Source: Ichthyophis bannanicus
Lineage: Eukaryota > Chordata > Amphibia > Gymnophiona > Ichthyophiidae
DNA: 64,000 nt
NCBI GenBank assembly: GCA_033557465.1
Contig: CM066040.1
Location: 325,580,297-325,644,296 of the forward strand
Reading direction: 5' to 3'
In this document: one piece after another, positions 30,270 to 41,745 of the stretch
Layout: each line of letters begins with the position of its first letter
Numbering within the stretch: position 1 is the first letter of the stretch
Notes under the pieces: generated by a model
Told to the model about the DNA's origin: nothing
Seen by the model: the letters and a program-made list of their open reading frames with translations, nothing else
Databases searched by the model: none
Made by a program: the position numbers and the translations under genes

Positions 30270-31690
30270 CCTGGGGAGGTGTGAGGGTGGTTACAGAAAT
30301 GATCTCATGTGGTGGCTGGGAAGAGAATGACCATCATGGATCTCCCAGTTGTTCTGGTCTGTACGAATAAAGATAAATAAACTGACCACCTTCACGTGAT
30401 CTTGGCATGAGGCAGAGATACAGGTTGGTATCGATCCTAATATTAAGAATCAGCAGGATGGTTAAATTCTTCTCTTTTGGTGTCATCAAACACTTCCGGT
30501 GCTGGCCCTGGAAAATTCCACTGGTGATTCACTAGTGCGAACCAAAGCGAAGGCGAGAAGCTGATCAGATCTTTTGTGCTGCCGAAACCAGTTTATCTGG
30601 CCTATTAAACTTCCCAGTGCCTTGGAATTTATGAAGCCTCTTTGCATTTCAGTAACAAAGCTTTGACCTATTTTAAGTTTACTATGCAGATGATACGGTA
30701 ATATAAACTTTTGTGGCTTGAGCACTTCAGCCGAGCACATGTTCATACCTGTACTGACACTCCTGCGCTCCCCTGTGCATTTATACACAAATCCTTCTTC
30801 GCTTACACTACACCAGCGAGAACATACATCATGTCTCTGCCCCCACCCATGTTTTCTTGGACAGCTCAAGGCTATATTATACAGCAAGAGTAAGACAATT
30901 CTCTTCATATTCTGTGACATATTTGCATACAGTTATATAGAGATGCACGTTACCAAAGAGAATAAAAATGCTATGTTTGAAACACTTCTTTGAAAACATA
31001 AGCTATCTCTTTAATTATTGTCGCATGCATCTGACTTTCTTTGGCTTTCAGTATTTCATGTCCGACGCCTCATTTTCCCTTCCTCTCCCGACATCCATGG
31101 TGGATCTGCCGGTGTCTCCTCTGCTCTTCTGTTGGAAACTAGTTGGAAGCCTTTTTCCTGGATTGGGGAAAGGACCATTGTCTTCCTGTCCTCCAGCTCC
31201 CTTATGGACAGAGACCTTGCTAAAACTCAGAAGAGACAAAATCGCCATGACTCTAATAGCCCCCAATGGCCGAGACAGATTTGGTTGTTTATTTATTTAT
31301 TGCAAGTTTCCAGAAGGAAAAGCATATACAAGCAATTACATCTTGTAGAGAAATAGTTAACACCAGGAAAATCTAATAGAACCACTAAAACTAAAGAAGA
31401 GAAAGAGCTCTACAGTCCTCAATGTAAGGAAGAAGGAGCTCCCACCTTTTGATGAAAGAATATTCCAGAAGGACTAAAGGTAGTGGGCCAGCAAACATCT
31501 CAGCTTTTAGCGGTTGCATTAAAATTTTTCCTATTGCACCAGAGAAGACAGAGAAAAAGAGGTCATTGCACAACATGGCTCATGACTAACCGAAAAGGCA
31601 GTTCATTGCTGAGGCTCCATGAAAATATACGTAATCCCTGTACTTGATAACATATTTACAAAGGAAATGTAAACAAAACTGAGCACTCAT
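30270..31690. other. No clear feature
   Basis: Short frames of 60-144 codons show no domain or family signal. A TTTATTTATTTATTG segment near 31288 may be the tail of a small reverse-strand element. Confidence 0.4.
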
Positions 31691-31856
31691 GTGGAGAACT
31701 GCAGATTTCCTCCTCTTTTGCGTGTCGTGAGCAACATCAGGAAACACATTTATACTGCAGCCCATAAATTCATCTAGCCTTTTACGAAAAAAACAATCTT
31801 AATACCCAGTCTCTATCAGGCTCTAAGACAAAGTCCACAATTAAAGTTACCAAATG
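31691..31856 (-). pseudogene. Older L1 ORF1 remnant (C-terminal part)
   Basis: The minus strand reads a decayed L1 ORF1 C-terminal domain: a DWVLRLFFRKRLDEFMG-like segment then NVFPDVAHDTQKRR. The N-terminal side continues at 37906-38220, so one older ORF1 copy was split by the young L1 between them. Part of the right-hand copy is described separately. Confidence 0.65.
31842..31856. repeat. 15-bp target duplication of the young L1 (left)
   Basis: TAAAGTTACCAAATG is repeated without mismatch at 37891-37905. This length is normal for target-primed reverse transcription. The identity implies a recent insertion. Confidence 0.9.
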
Positions 31857-31999
31857 GGGAGATCCCACGTGATGCGTGAGTGAGCAGGTCGTGATTCTGC
31901 TCGCTCCGGGGCCGAACTGAGCAAATTGGCAGATTAATCGACAAATACCCTTCCCCATCTGAATTACCTGAACCAGGAGAAGGAGAGGCGCTGAAAGGT

Positions 32000-32881
32000 A
32001 TGAAACGGAGCACCAGGGTGGAAGACTCGATGGCGGCGGCCCCGAGAAAAGACAAAGAAAAGTCCGCTAGGCTTGGGGCCTGCGTGACCATGCCGTCGCA
32101 GCCGGTGTCGCCTGGGGTGGAGAGCATAGAGAGCGCAGACTCCCATGCCGAAGACCTTGCCAGGGATGTTGCTAAATGTTTGGAGCCGAAATTTGATCTG
32201 GTGCTGCAGAAGCTAGAGACCTTGGGTGAAACTATAGCAGACATGGGAAAGAGAGTTGATGTGCTGGAGCAACGTGTGTTGGCCATTGAAGATGAGGAGG
32301 GGCGGCGAGACCAAGAATGGAAGGAACAGCGCACACAGATTGCAGCTCTTCAGGCCAAAGTGGACGACCTGGAGAATAGGTCAAGGCGGAACAACTTGAG
32401 AGTGGTGGGAATCCCTGAATCGTACTCGGAGAGCGGCCTCATGAAGTTGCTTAGCGAATGGCTACCTAAAGCATTGGGCCTCGCCGCGTTGGCGGGGAAG
32501 TTGGATATAGAGCGTGCACATCGGATTGGACCGCGGAACGCAGAACAGCAGAAACCTCGAGTGGTCATTATGAAACTCTTGAATTTCCAGCAAAAAGTAC
32601 AGATTGTGCAGGCCTTCCGCAACCATAGAGATCTGCAGCTGGATAATCACAAGTTACTGATTTTCCAAGATTATTCGATGGCTGTTGCTCAAAAACGGAA
32701 AGAATTTTCTCCTATATGTACAGCTCTCTTCAAGAGGCAAGTGCGCTTTACTTTGGCTTTCCCAGCGACATTAAGAGTAACGTCCCGGGGCAAAAACTTT
32801 GCCTTTGACTCTGTGTCTGCGGCGCAGCATTTCCTGGAGGGACTCTTGGGGGATGGTCTAGCAGAAGAACGGCTACCCTGA
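32000..32881 (+). CDS. L1 ORF1 protein (RNA-binding chaperone), intact
   Basis: A 293-codon open frame. L1 ORF1 proteins trimerise and coat the element RNA in cytoplasmic particles. From about residue 55 to 125 the sequence has heptad-like leucines (DLVLQKLETLGETIADMG, then VDVLEQRVLAIEDEE), consistent with the coiled coil. The DLENRSRRNNLRVVGIPE segment near residues 127-145 opens the RNA-recognition domain. The C-terminal domain shows IERAHRIG near 170 and FQDYS near 224. Length fits the family. The start is the first ATG that precedes the acidic N-terminus, about 143 bp from the element's 5' edge. No break is visible. Confidence 0.9.
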   Translation: MKRSTRVEDSMAAAPRKDKEKSARLGACVTMPSQPVSPGVESIESADSHAEDLARDVAKCLEPKFDLVLQKLETLGETIADMGKRVDVLEQRVLAIEDEEGRRDQEWKEQRTQIAALQAKVDDLENRSRRNNLRVVGIPESYSESGLMKLLSEWLPKALGLAALAGKLDIERAHRIGPRNAEQQKPRVVIMKLLNFQQKVQIVQAFRNHRDLQLDNHKLLIFQDYSMAVAQKRKEFSPICTALFKRQVRFTLAFPATLRVTSRGKNFAFDSVSAAQHFLEGLLGDGLAEERLP

Positions 32882-33528
32882 GCAAGTGGGCCTGCATGGT
32901 GCACAGTTTACAATTATGAGAGATTGCTGAGCCAACAGCGCAGAGATGCCGACCGGCATGACATTGCTGGATGGGAGCTAAGCGGAAGTTTGTGAGGAAG
33001 AAAAGTGTCTTGGACGTTGTGGGGTCCCTAATTTTGTTAAATTTCTGTCGAATGTTGAATGCTGTTATGCTGTTTGTGCTGATAAGGGTTCATGTTGTTG
33101 CTTATTTGCGAACAGTTGGGGGGATGGGGTCCTGAATGTTATTGAATGGCTCGGGGCGGCCCTGTGGCACCTGGTGGGATATACCTCAGCGGTTAGAGCT
33201 GGGGCATGGAATCAGTTTTTTTATCCTGTTGGGACTGGGGATGGGCAGAGTTGGGGAGAGAGGGGGGTGGGGGGAGGAGGCCGGGGGGGATGGAGTGGGA
33301 GGAGGGAGAGTAAGGGGGGTGGGCATGTAGGGGTGTGGAGTGGGGGAACAGCCTGGAAACATCAGCAGAATGCAAGCTTGTTTGTTCATCCTTTGGGAAG
33401 TGTAGAGGGAACCCATGAAGATAAGAAATGATGGCCCACTGTGGATGTTAAGCTCGGGGTCGAGGCTGGGCGACCCAGAGCTCAGGATGTGGATGCAGGA
33501 ATGTTAGTGAGTATGATGCCTGTAGTCT

Positions 33529-36500
33529 GTGAGAATGCGAGCTGACCTTCGGATAGTCTCTTGGAATGTGGGGGGTGTGAACACTTCTGTTAAGAGGACC
33601 AAGATATTACAGGCCTTAAAGAGGGGGAATACGCAGATAGCACTATTACAGGAAACCCATTTGAGCTCACTGGAGCATGGCAAACTTAAGAAAGATTGGG
33701 TGGGATGGGTTTTTTCGGCCTCCTCTGGCAGTAAGAAACGAGGAGTAGTGATCTTAGTGAAGAAGGGCCTAGCGGTAGAGGTTCTTAATGAAGAAGCCGA
33801 CCCGCAGGGCAGATTCTTATTTGTGCATTTAAAAGTTCAAGGGGAAGAACTCTTTTTGGGGACTATCTATGCACCCAATACGTATGACCACCAATTTTTT
33901 CAGCTTTTGTTGCGTAAGATACTGGGGGCGCCGAAGATACCACTGATACTGGCGGGAGATTATAATTGCCCGCACGACCCATTCTTAGATAAATCTCAGG
34001 CCAGAATATCTCGAGGTGAGTGGAATAAAAAAGGTGTGGGATACCTTTGTACTATGGGTGGTTTGATTGATTCGTGGAGGGTATTACATGGTGTAGAGCG
34101 AGATTACACACATCTGTCGAGAGCACACCAAACCTGGTCCAGGATTGATTATATTTTGATCTCCAGAGAGAGTTTTGGAAAAGTGCTTGGAGTAGAGATT
34201 GAGCCAGTAGTAGTGTCGGACCACGCTAAAGTGGTCCTAGATTGGAAGGGGCGGGCTGCAAATGGAGCCAGGTGGATTTTTCCTGGGTACCTTGGCAAAA
34301 GTGAGGAATTTCGGGAATATTTGGCGCATCATTGGAAAGAATATCTAGAGCAAAATGATACAGGTGATGTGCCGGTGGCGACCCTGTGGGAGGCCGGGAA
34401 GGCAGTACTTCGAGGGCACATCATAGCGTACACTACGAAAGAACGGAAGCATATGGATCGCCAGATCTTGGAATTGGCGAGCCAATTACAAGAGGCTAAA
34501 CGGGACGCTATGGTGCGGTTGGCCGCGCTCCCTGTGTATCTCGAAGTGCAGAAGGCTTTAAATGCGGTACTACAAGAGACAGCAATTCAGTCGATGCAAT
34601 ATTATCGCCATCAGTTGTTCCGATTTGGTGACCGGTCGGGGCGCCTATTAGCGCGTTTGGTGAGGGGGAGAGGTGGGATCCAGGGAGTGACCAGGATTAG
34701 AGATAAGCATGGCGTGCAGCACTCTGAGTTGAGTCAGATTGTACAGGTGTTTAGCCAATACTATCAGGATTTATATACCCCTGAAGTTGAGGATAGGGAG
34801 CGTGAGAGAGAGTTCTTGACGTCGACGCAGCTTTCCCGGCTGTCTGAGGTTGACTTGCATGAACTTAATGGGAATATTACCGTGGCGGAAATACAGAAAG
34901 TGATTAAGGCCGGGAAACCTCATAAGACCCCAGGTCCGGACGGGTATGGCTCTGAATTTTATAAGATGTTGATGGCTCAAGTGACACCCACCCTGATGGT
35001 CCTTTACCAAGAGGCACGAGACATGGGCTCGTACCCGAAGGACATGCGGACGGCCGCGATCACCGTTATACCTAAAAAAGGCCGGGATCCGGAGGATCCG
35101 GCCTCTTACCGCCCAATCTCCTTAATTAATTATGATATGAAGCTGGTGGCGTCGGTGCTTGCTGCCCGGCTTCAACGGATATTGCCCCGACTGATAGGTA
35201 GTCACCAATCGGGGTTTGTCAAGGGGAGGGGAGCCTTCTCCAACATTAGTAAGGTGTTGTTGGGGATGGAGCGGTGTCTTGCTTCGGAGACGCCCCTGAT
35301 CTTGGTCAGCCTAGACGCGGAAAAGGCCTTTGATAGAGTGTCCTGGCCGTATATGTTTGAGGTCTTAATGAGATTTGGATTCAAGGGGGCTTTTTTGGAC
35401 TGGGTTCGGGCATTGTATGCACAGTCTTTGGCTTGTGTAGCGAGTGGAGGGACTTGTTCCCAGCCTTTTGAATTACAGCGCGGCACTCGACAGGGGTGCC
35501 CGCTCTCGCCTCTGCTATTTGTCCTCCAGCTAGAACCCCTGCTGCTCTTGCTTATTGGAGCAGAAGCGGTGAGAGGCATTGAATGGCAGGGAGGGGGAGT
35601 TAAGGTTAGTGCTTTTGCGGACGACATGTTATTATGTCTGTGTAACCTGCAAGGGTCCCTGGAACAGGCACTGGCGATTATTGAGAGGTTTGGCTCCTTC
35701 TCGGGACTTCGAATCAACGTCGGCAAGTCAGTGGCTCTGGATGTCGGGGGTAGAGCGAGACAAGAGTGGCAAGGGCAGTTCCCTTTACTTTTGGCGCAGG
35801 GGGAGTTTCGGTACCATGGGATTCAGATACCCGATTGCGTTTCAAAGCTTTATGAAGCAAATATAAAGCCTATGTTGCATAAAACCATAGCCACTTTGCA
35901 GAAGTGGAAGGATCTTCCTCTCTCGCTCATGGGGTGCATAGCTTTGGTTCAAATGATAGAGATGCCCCGTTGGATGTACCTTTTGCGACACCTTCCTGTA
36001 TGGCTATTACGCCATGATGTCTTGTTTTTGTAGAAGCATATTGTGCGATTTTTGTGGAGGGGTAGGAAGTCCTGGATCCCGGTGTCGGTGTTGATGAGAA
36101 GTAGAGAGGAGGGAGGGCTAGGGTTGTTTTCTGTGCGAGATTACAACTTCCTTTGTTTGCTTGGCCCTTTGCGGGATTTAATTCTGGGAAGTGCGGAGGT
36201 ACTCCCAAAGGCCTTGATTGCTTGGATGTCGACACCGTTCCATGCGGCTTATTTATTGCATGTTAAGAGTGTCAATCTCCCACAAATGTGGAAAAGGTCG
36301 GTATATATTGGGGCGCTTAGAAAGGCGTGGAGATTCTTGTGCCAGAAGAAAGATCTTTGTTGGTCCGCTACAGAGTGTCTTCCACTGAACGACAATGGGG
36401 CCTTTGAGCCCAGGAGGCAGGGAGGCTTACCTAAAACCTGGGCAGACAGTGGTCTGCGTTATCTTGGCCAGTTGCGCATGCAGATGCAGGGGGAAGTAGA

Positions 36501-37272
36501 CTCGTTCCAGTCTTTGATGCAGAGGTACTCGGTTGCACCGAAGTCATTTTACTTTTACTTGTAAGTTCGGCATTATGTTAGGGTGCTCCAGCTTAACCAG
36601 GGGTTGCGGTTGTGCACCGGTGGTATATGGGATTTTATCGCGGAGCCAGACAGACGTCTGTCTCTAAAGGCCTTGCGAGCAGAGTGGTACCCAGGGGGGG
36701 AGCTGGGCGCTTTAGAAAACTTAGCTCAGAAATGGAGCCATGAGGGGAAGATGCAAGTTTCGGCAGCCAAGCTGCAGGAGGCTTTTCAGCATGTTAAGGT
36801 TGCTTCGGAGACGATTAGATTGCAAGAACTCCAATATAAGTTGCTATGGAGAGCCTACGTGCCGAATACCTGGGTGGCTAGGATGGGGTTGCTTCCGACA
36901 GATGTGTGTCAACTTTGTGGTTCCGAGAGGGGGTCGTTAATGCATCGATTTTGGGATTGTGTGCACATACAAGAGTTTTGGCACGCAGTTCAGGATGCGT
37001 TATGGTTTTGGAGGCCCCCGGGGGGGACACTATCCCCGGAGTGGTGTTTACTCGGCGTCCCCAGCAGCAGCAGCAGCAACAGAGGAGCGGGGTTGGGAGG
37101 CTCAAGTGGAGTTACGGGTGCAGGGGTGGGGGAGGGCAGACCTGGGCCTGTACATGAGTCCGGACCTCTAAGCACTTATGATGTAAAGTTGTATGAGAGA
37201 GGTTTTCTTATAGTGAAGCAGTGTATTCTTAAACATTGGGTAGAGGATAAGGCCCCGAGGATTGCTGAATGA
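33529..37272 (+). pseudogene. L1 ORF2 (endonuclease-reverse transcriptase) with two in-frame stops
   Basis: One frame of about 1,247 codons, open for 834 residues to a TAG at 36031-36033, then open to a TAA at 36562-36564, then open to 37272. ORF2 nicks the target and copies the RNA. Visible parts: endonuclease (RIVSWNVGGVN near residue 7, LLQETHLS near 39, LAGDYNCPHD near 143, then DYILIS and SDHAKV motifs), reverse transcriptase (ASYRPISLINYDMKLVA, SLDAEKAFDRVSW, RQGCPLSPLLF, FADD at 696-699) and a C-terminal Cys-His motif CX2CX8HX4C near 36907-36960. Catalytic residues look intact. The first stop would leave endonuclease and polymerase but lose the C-terminus. A (CAG)n-like run encodes Ser repeats near 37060. 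Confidence 0.92.
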
Positions 37273-37890
37273 TGCCGAGGTATGCTAGAACTGAAGGGCC
37301 TAGAGCAGCGTACAGCCCAGATTCTGGGGGGGCAAGAAACAGGTGGAATTTGAAAAATCTGGCGAGGAGTGCATGGGGGTTCTACTTTGGGGACTGTTGG
37401 GGCTGATGAGGAGGAACAACTGGAACAGGCTGATTGAGTCTTGTTGGGGGAGGAGGGGTGGGTGATCTGCGAGATGACTATTTGAACGGGCTGTCCGACT
37501 AGACGAGCGTATGAGTGGATGGACGATACTTGTTGTCAGGTTGTAGTTTGTGTTCAAGAGGGAGGGGGAAGGAGAAGAGGTGCATCTGCAGTAGAGGGCG
37601 GGGAGGGAGTGAGGGGGGAGGGACAGGGAAGGGAAGTGAGGGAGGATTGGGTGGGGAGTGGAGGTGCGTTGGGAAATAGCATTGCCATTGTAAACTTGGT
37701 TGAAGTCTACTCTTCAGCAGCAGATAGATGGCACCTTGTTTGTAATAGCCAGCCAGGGGGTTGTTGGACATTGTTTCAGGAGGTGGGTGTTCTCTTGATT
37801 ATGCTATGTTTTTCTGTTGCTGCCCAACCATGTTGTGTTCTGTTGTACTATCCTGGTTATATTTGTGAAATTAATAAAAATGATTTACGA
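37273..37890 (+). other. 3' UTR of the young L1
   Basis: G-rich in its first half (GGGGGAGGAGGGG near 37444; GGGAGGGAGTGAGGGGGGAGG-type runs near 37600), as in many L1 3' UTRs. It ends in TTAATAAAAATG, with a potential AATAAA polyadenylation signal about 19 bp from the edge of the target duplication. Confidence 0.75.
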
Positions 37891-37905
37891 TAAAGTTACC
37901 AAATG

Positions 37906-38220
37906 AACCTCCAATTCTGTTGAGGTCTCTAAAACTTCCAAAGGATTCAAAGAATCACAAGACCACTGCATAACGTCTCCAATCAGGACTGGTATAACTT
38001 TCTTCCTAGATGGTAGCAGATAGGAAGCTCTGGGATATGGCGGACACAAATTCTCTGCAGTTGTTAACATTTCAACAAAACACTTCTTCAAGAGATCCAC
38101 AGGAGGTGCTAATTGTATCATAGGGAAATTAATGAATCTCAAAATACATTTCCTTTCCACATTTTCCAAATTCCTGTTATCTTTCATTAACACACTCTTC
38201 TCCTACTGGCTTTTCCACCT
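37906..38220 (-). pseudogene. Older L1 ORF1 remnant (N-terminal side of the split copy)
   Basis: The minus strand encodes CILRFINFPMIQLAPP and LLKKCFVEML, then RASYLLPSRKKV, typical of the L1 ORF1 RNA-recognition domain. Its codons continue at 31856 on the far side of the young L1. The frame is open for about 100 residues. It belongs to a different L1 subfamily from the inserted element. Confidence 0.75.
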
Positions 38221-38239
38221 ACTGTTCTAAAGACAAAGG

Positions 38240-38677
38240 GCAGCATTTTTGAAGGCATTTACATGGGTAACTACCCTAGTTACCTGTGTAAATGCCTTAT
38301 CCGAGATTTTTGAAAGGCACCAACACAGGTAGTACCTTTCAAAAATCCTGGATAAGTTCATAATGTGCCCGGATGCTATGTGGTTAGCACTGGGACGTGT
38401 TGGGGGCATTCTGGGGCTGAGTGGGGATAGAGGAAAGGGCTAAGCAGGTAGCAGCAATTTTTGATGTTACCCGTTTAGCCCTCTGCGCCTTAAAGATAGG
38501 TGAGGTTTTTCCTCGCCTATCTTTAAGGCGCAGGGGCTACGTGGGTTGTATCGAAAATCACTGCTACCTGCTTAGCCTCGGTGGCTGCCAGTGCATCCAG
38601 CATAACCCGGATTTTCACTTCCGTCGCCACAGAAGTGGAAATCCGGGTTAAGGGGGTCTCAGACAGACTATGCGCTA
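38240..38677. repeat. Foldback (multi-hairpin) repeat, copy 2
   Basis: Successive inverted pairs: GCATTTACATGGGTAACTA with TAGTTACCTGTGTAAATGC (38258-38297), GATTTTTGAAAGG with CCTTTCAAAAATC, GCGCCTTAAAGATAGG with CCTATCTTTAAGGCGC (38487-38533), and AACCCGGATTTTCACTTC with its complement (38603-38651). The 38440-38480 segment pairs with 38531-38575 and matches the core of the copy at 283-414. It ends where the CR1 sequence starts near 38678. Confidence 0.7.
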
Positions 38678-39631
38678 ATATATAGCACTAAATGAGAGGT
38701 TAGATATAATTGGTAGACATGGTAGAAGGAGGACAACAAGTGGGACACTGTGATACCTGGGTACAAACTATATCACAGTGATAGGGTAGATTAAATTGGT
38801 GGAGGGGTTGTGCTCTAAGTTAGAGTGGGCATTGAGTCACACAGGATTCAAGTTTTTTAGGAAACAAGATACACTGTAGAATCTCTATGGATAGAAATTC
38901 TGTTCAAAAAGGGGAAGGCAATAGTAGTGGACAGAATGAACAGGTAGATGAAGAAATGCTAAAAGAATCCAGGGAAGCTAACAGAAGTTACAACACAGTA
39001 ATAATGGGGGATTTCAATTACCCTGATATCGACTGGGTCAATGTCACAGCAGGACATGCTAGGGAGATGAAGTTTCTAGATGAAATAAATTACTGCTTCT
39101 TGGAGCAGCTGGTCCAGAACTGACAAGAGAGGAAGCCATACTGGACCTAGTCTTTAGTGGAACACATGATCTGGCGCATGAGATAACGGTGTTGGGGCCA
39201 CTTAGCAATAGTGATCATAGCGTGATTGCATTTCATTTATTAAATGGAGGGAGGCCAGCAAGGAAATCCACAGTAGTAACTTTTTACTTTCAAAAGGGAG
39301 ATTATAATAAAATGAGGAAAATAGTTAAGAAAATAAAGAGCAGCTGCAAAGTTTAAAGATTTACATCAGGCATGGGCCTGTTTAAAAATACTGTCTTGGA
39401 AACCCAGATCACATGTATTCCATTCTTTAAGAAAGGTGGAAGGAAGGCCAAAAAACTGCCAGCATGGTTTAAAAGTGAGTTCAGAGATGCTGATGTTGCC
39501 AAAAAAGCACCTTTCAGGAAATGGAAAAAGGAGCCAAATAACAAAAACGGGAAACAACATAGGTGCTGGCAAGTTAGATGCAAGGCATTGATTAGACAGG
39601 CAAAGAGAGAATTTGAAAAAAAAACCTTGCC

Positions 39632-40165
39632 ATGGAAACAAAAACACAAAATAAAAACTTTTTCAAGTACATTCGTAGCAAAAAGTCTGTGAAAGAGTCA
39701 GTTGGACCATTAGATGATAGAGGGGTAAAAGGGGTGCTAAGAGAGGAAAAGGCCATAGTGGAGAGACTGAATGAATTCTTTGCTTTGGTCTTTTCTGAAG
39801 AAGTTGTAGGAAATTTACTGATGCCTGAAATGTTATTTAACGGTTATGTATTGGAAGAGTTGAAAGAAATATTGATAAACAAGGAAGATGTATTACAACT
39901 ATTTGATAAACTAAAGAGTAGCAAACCACCTGGACCGGATGGCATACATTCGATGGTATTGAAAGAACTGAAATATGACATTGCAGACCTACAATTAGTA
40001 ATCTGTGAACTATCAATAAAATCATCTGTAGTACCTGAAGATTGGAGAATGGCCAATGTAACGCCAATTGTTAAAAAGGGTTCCAGGAGTGATCCGGGAA
40101 ACTACAGACTGGTGAACCTGATGTTGATACTGGAAATAAATGGTAGAAACTATTATAAAGAATAA
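39632..40165 (+). pseudogene. CR1 ORF2 linker and reverse transcriptase start
   Basis: A 177-codon open stretch with FFKYIRSKKSVKESVGPL, LQLFDKLKSSKPPGPDGIHS and VPEDWRMANVTPIVKKGS, the usual fingers region of CR1 polymerases. It stops just after GNYRLVNL, where the family has GNYRPVSL. Later polymerase motifs lie beyond 40165 in other frames. Confidence 0.75.
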
Positions 40166-40527
40166 AATTATTGAACATGTAGATAGTCACGGTTTAATGG
40201 GAGAACGACAACATGGATTTAGCCAAGGAAAATCTTGTCTTACTAATCTGTTAATTTTTTTGAAGGTGTGAATAAACAGGTAGATAATGGTGAGCCGGTC
40301 GATACAGTATATCTGGATTTTCAAAATCTTTGACAGGATCCCTTATGAGAGACTCTTGTGGAAATTACAAAGTCATGGGATAGGAGGCAGTGTATTATTG
40401 TGGATCAGAAATTGGTTAAAAGATAGCAGAGAGTAGGGCTAAACGTCCAATTTTCGCAATTGAGAACAGTGAATAGTGGAGTACCCAGGGATCTCTGCTG
40501 GGCTCATAGCTTTTTAATATATTCATA

Positions 40528-40757
40528 ACCATGGAGTGGAGGGGTACCACACTGGCTTGGGAACCCAGAGATCGTGGTTTGTTTCCCACTAGCACGCCTT
40601 GTGGCCTTGAGCAAGTCACTTAATCCTTCATTGCCACAGAAAAATCCAAGTTATCAATCTTCCTGTTTAATGTACATTACCAAGTTTAAGTTACAATATA
40701 ATCTACTTTGACTGAAATGATAAAGTGGTATATATAAACCTGTTAAATAAATAAATG
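40528..40757 (+). mobile_element. tRNA-derived SINE, diverged, inside CR1
   Basis: Recognisable by the head ATGGAGTGGAGGGG, a degraded B box (GTGGTTTGTTTCCC), GAGCAAGTCACTTAATCC and the tail TGATAAAGTGGTATATATAA then (AAAT)n. It lies between the CR1 codons for the motif B block and those for the polymerase active site. It lacks the middle of the standard body. Confidence 0.7.
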
Positions 40758-41016
40758 ACCTGGAAATGGGAATGACAAATGAGGTTATCAAATTTGCAGA
40801 TGAAAAAATTATTCAAAGTTGTTAAAATGCAAGAGGATTATGAAAAATTGCAAGAAGACCTTGAGAAACTGGAAGACCGTGTGTCTAAATGGCAGATGAA
40901 ATTTGATGTGGACAAGTGCAGTTATGTACCTAGGAAAGAACAACCCAAATTACAGTTGCACGATGCAAGGTTCCTCATTAGGACCCACCACCCAGGAATA
41001 GGATTTAGGCATCATC

Positions 41017-41367
41017 ATGGATAACATGTTGAAACCCTCGGCCCAGTGTGCAGCAGCAGTCAAGAAAGCAAATAGAATGCCAGGAATCATAAGGAAAGGA
41101 ATGGAGAATAAAACAAAGGATATTATAATGCCTCTGTATCGTTCTACGGTGCAGCCACACCTTGAATATTGTGTCCAATTCTGGTCGCCATATCTTAAAA
41201 AGGATATAGCAGAATTAGAAAAGGTAAAGAGAAGTGCCTCCAAAATGATAAAGGGGATGGAAGAATACCTCTATGAGAAAAGTCTTAAAAGGTTAGGGTT
41301 GTTCAGTTTGGAAAATAGACAGCTGAGGGGAGATATGATAGAGGTCTGTAAATTAATGATGGAGTAG
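41017..41367 (+). pseudogene. CR1 ORF2 C-terminal codons
   Basis: A 116-codon open stretch with [34 protein letters not shown] and [20 protein letters not shown], the conserved end of CR1 ORF2. The same motifs recur at 47717-48106 (reverse) and 62052-62567. Confidence 0.85.
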
Positions 41368-41745
41368 AATGGGTAAACATAGATTGTTGTTTACGCCATC
41401 AAAAAGTAGAAAGACTAGGGGACACACAATGAAGCTACAATGTAACCCATTTTAGAGTAATAAGAGAAAATATTTTTTCACTTAATGCATAATCAAACTC
41501 TGAAATTCGTTACCGGAGGATGTATTAAAACTTCCAGTGTATCTGGGTTGAAAAAAGGTTTGGCCAAGTTCCTGGAGGTAAAGTCCATAAACCATCATTA
41601 AATAGGACCAGGGAAATCTACTGCTTACCCCGGGATAAACATTGTGGGGGTGCCTTTCTGGGCACCTACCAGATACTTGTGACCTGGATTGGCCACTGTT
41701 GGAATAGGATACTGGGCTTGATGGACCTTATGTTCTTAACTACAG

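Larger units (their letters stand above)
31857..37890 (+). mobile_element. Full-length L1/Tx1-type LINE, 6.03 kb, nearly intact
   Basis: Perfect 15-bp duplications flank the element. Layout: a 5' UTR of about 143 bp, ORF1 (32000-32881), an inter-ORF spacer of about 650 bp, ORF2 (33529-37272), then a 3' UTR of about 620 bp ending AATTAATAAAAATGATTTACGA. There is no long poly(A), only the A-rich AATAAAAATG segment. ORF1 is open and ORF2 keeps one frame throughout, with only two stop codons. This is the youngest-looking insertion in the window. It sits in an older reverse-strand L1 ORF1. Confidence 0.92.
38678..41745 (+). mobile_element. CR1-clade LINE copy, degraded, interrupted by a SINE
   Basis: It starts within endonuclease coding sequence (TATATAGCACTAAATGAGAG, also at 59839) and runs to the 3' UTR wording GGATACTGGGCTTGATGGAC and a TGTTCTTAA end. 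Coding pieces in order: endonuclease GDFNYPDIDWVN (38990-39040), linker (39372-39692), reverse transcriptase start with KSSKPPGPDGIH (near 39920), then RKSCLTNL- and DFQ...DRIP-type segments with shifts, and a C-terminus ([16 protein letters not shown], 41017-41367). Many frameshifts and small deletions relative to the copy at 59.6-62.7 kb. Confidence 0.85.

Noticed and set aside
30486..30920. A 144-codon minus-strand frame as a possible gene
   Set aside because: No recognisable domain, no splice or promoter context; plausible as a chance frame in 64 kb.
33529..36033. An 834-codon host gene
   Set aside because: Endonuclease and reverse transcriptase motifs, target duplications and the ORF1 partner identify it as L1 ORF2.
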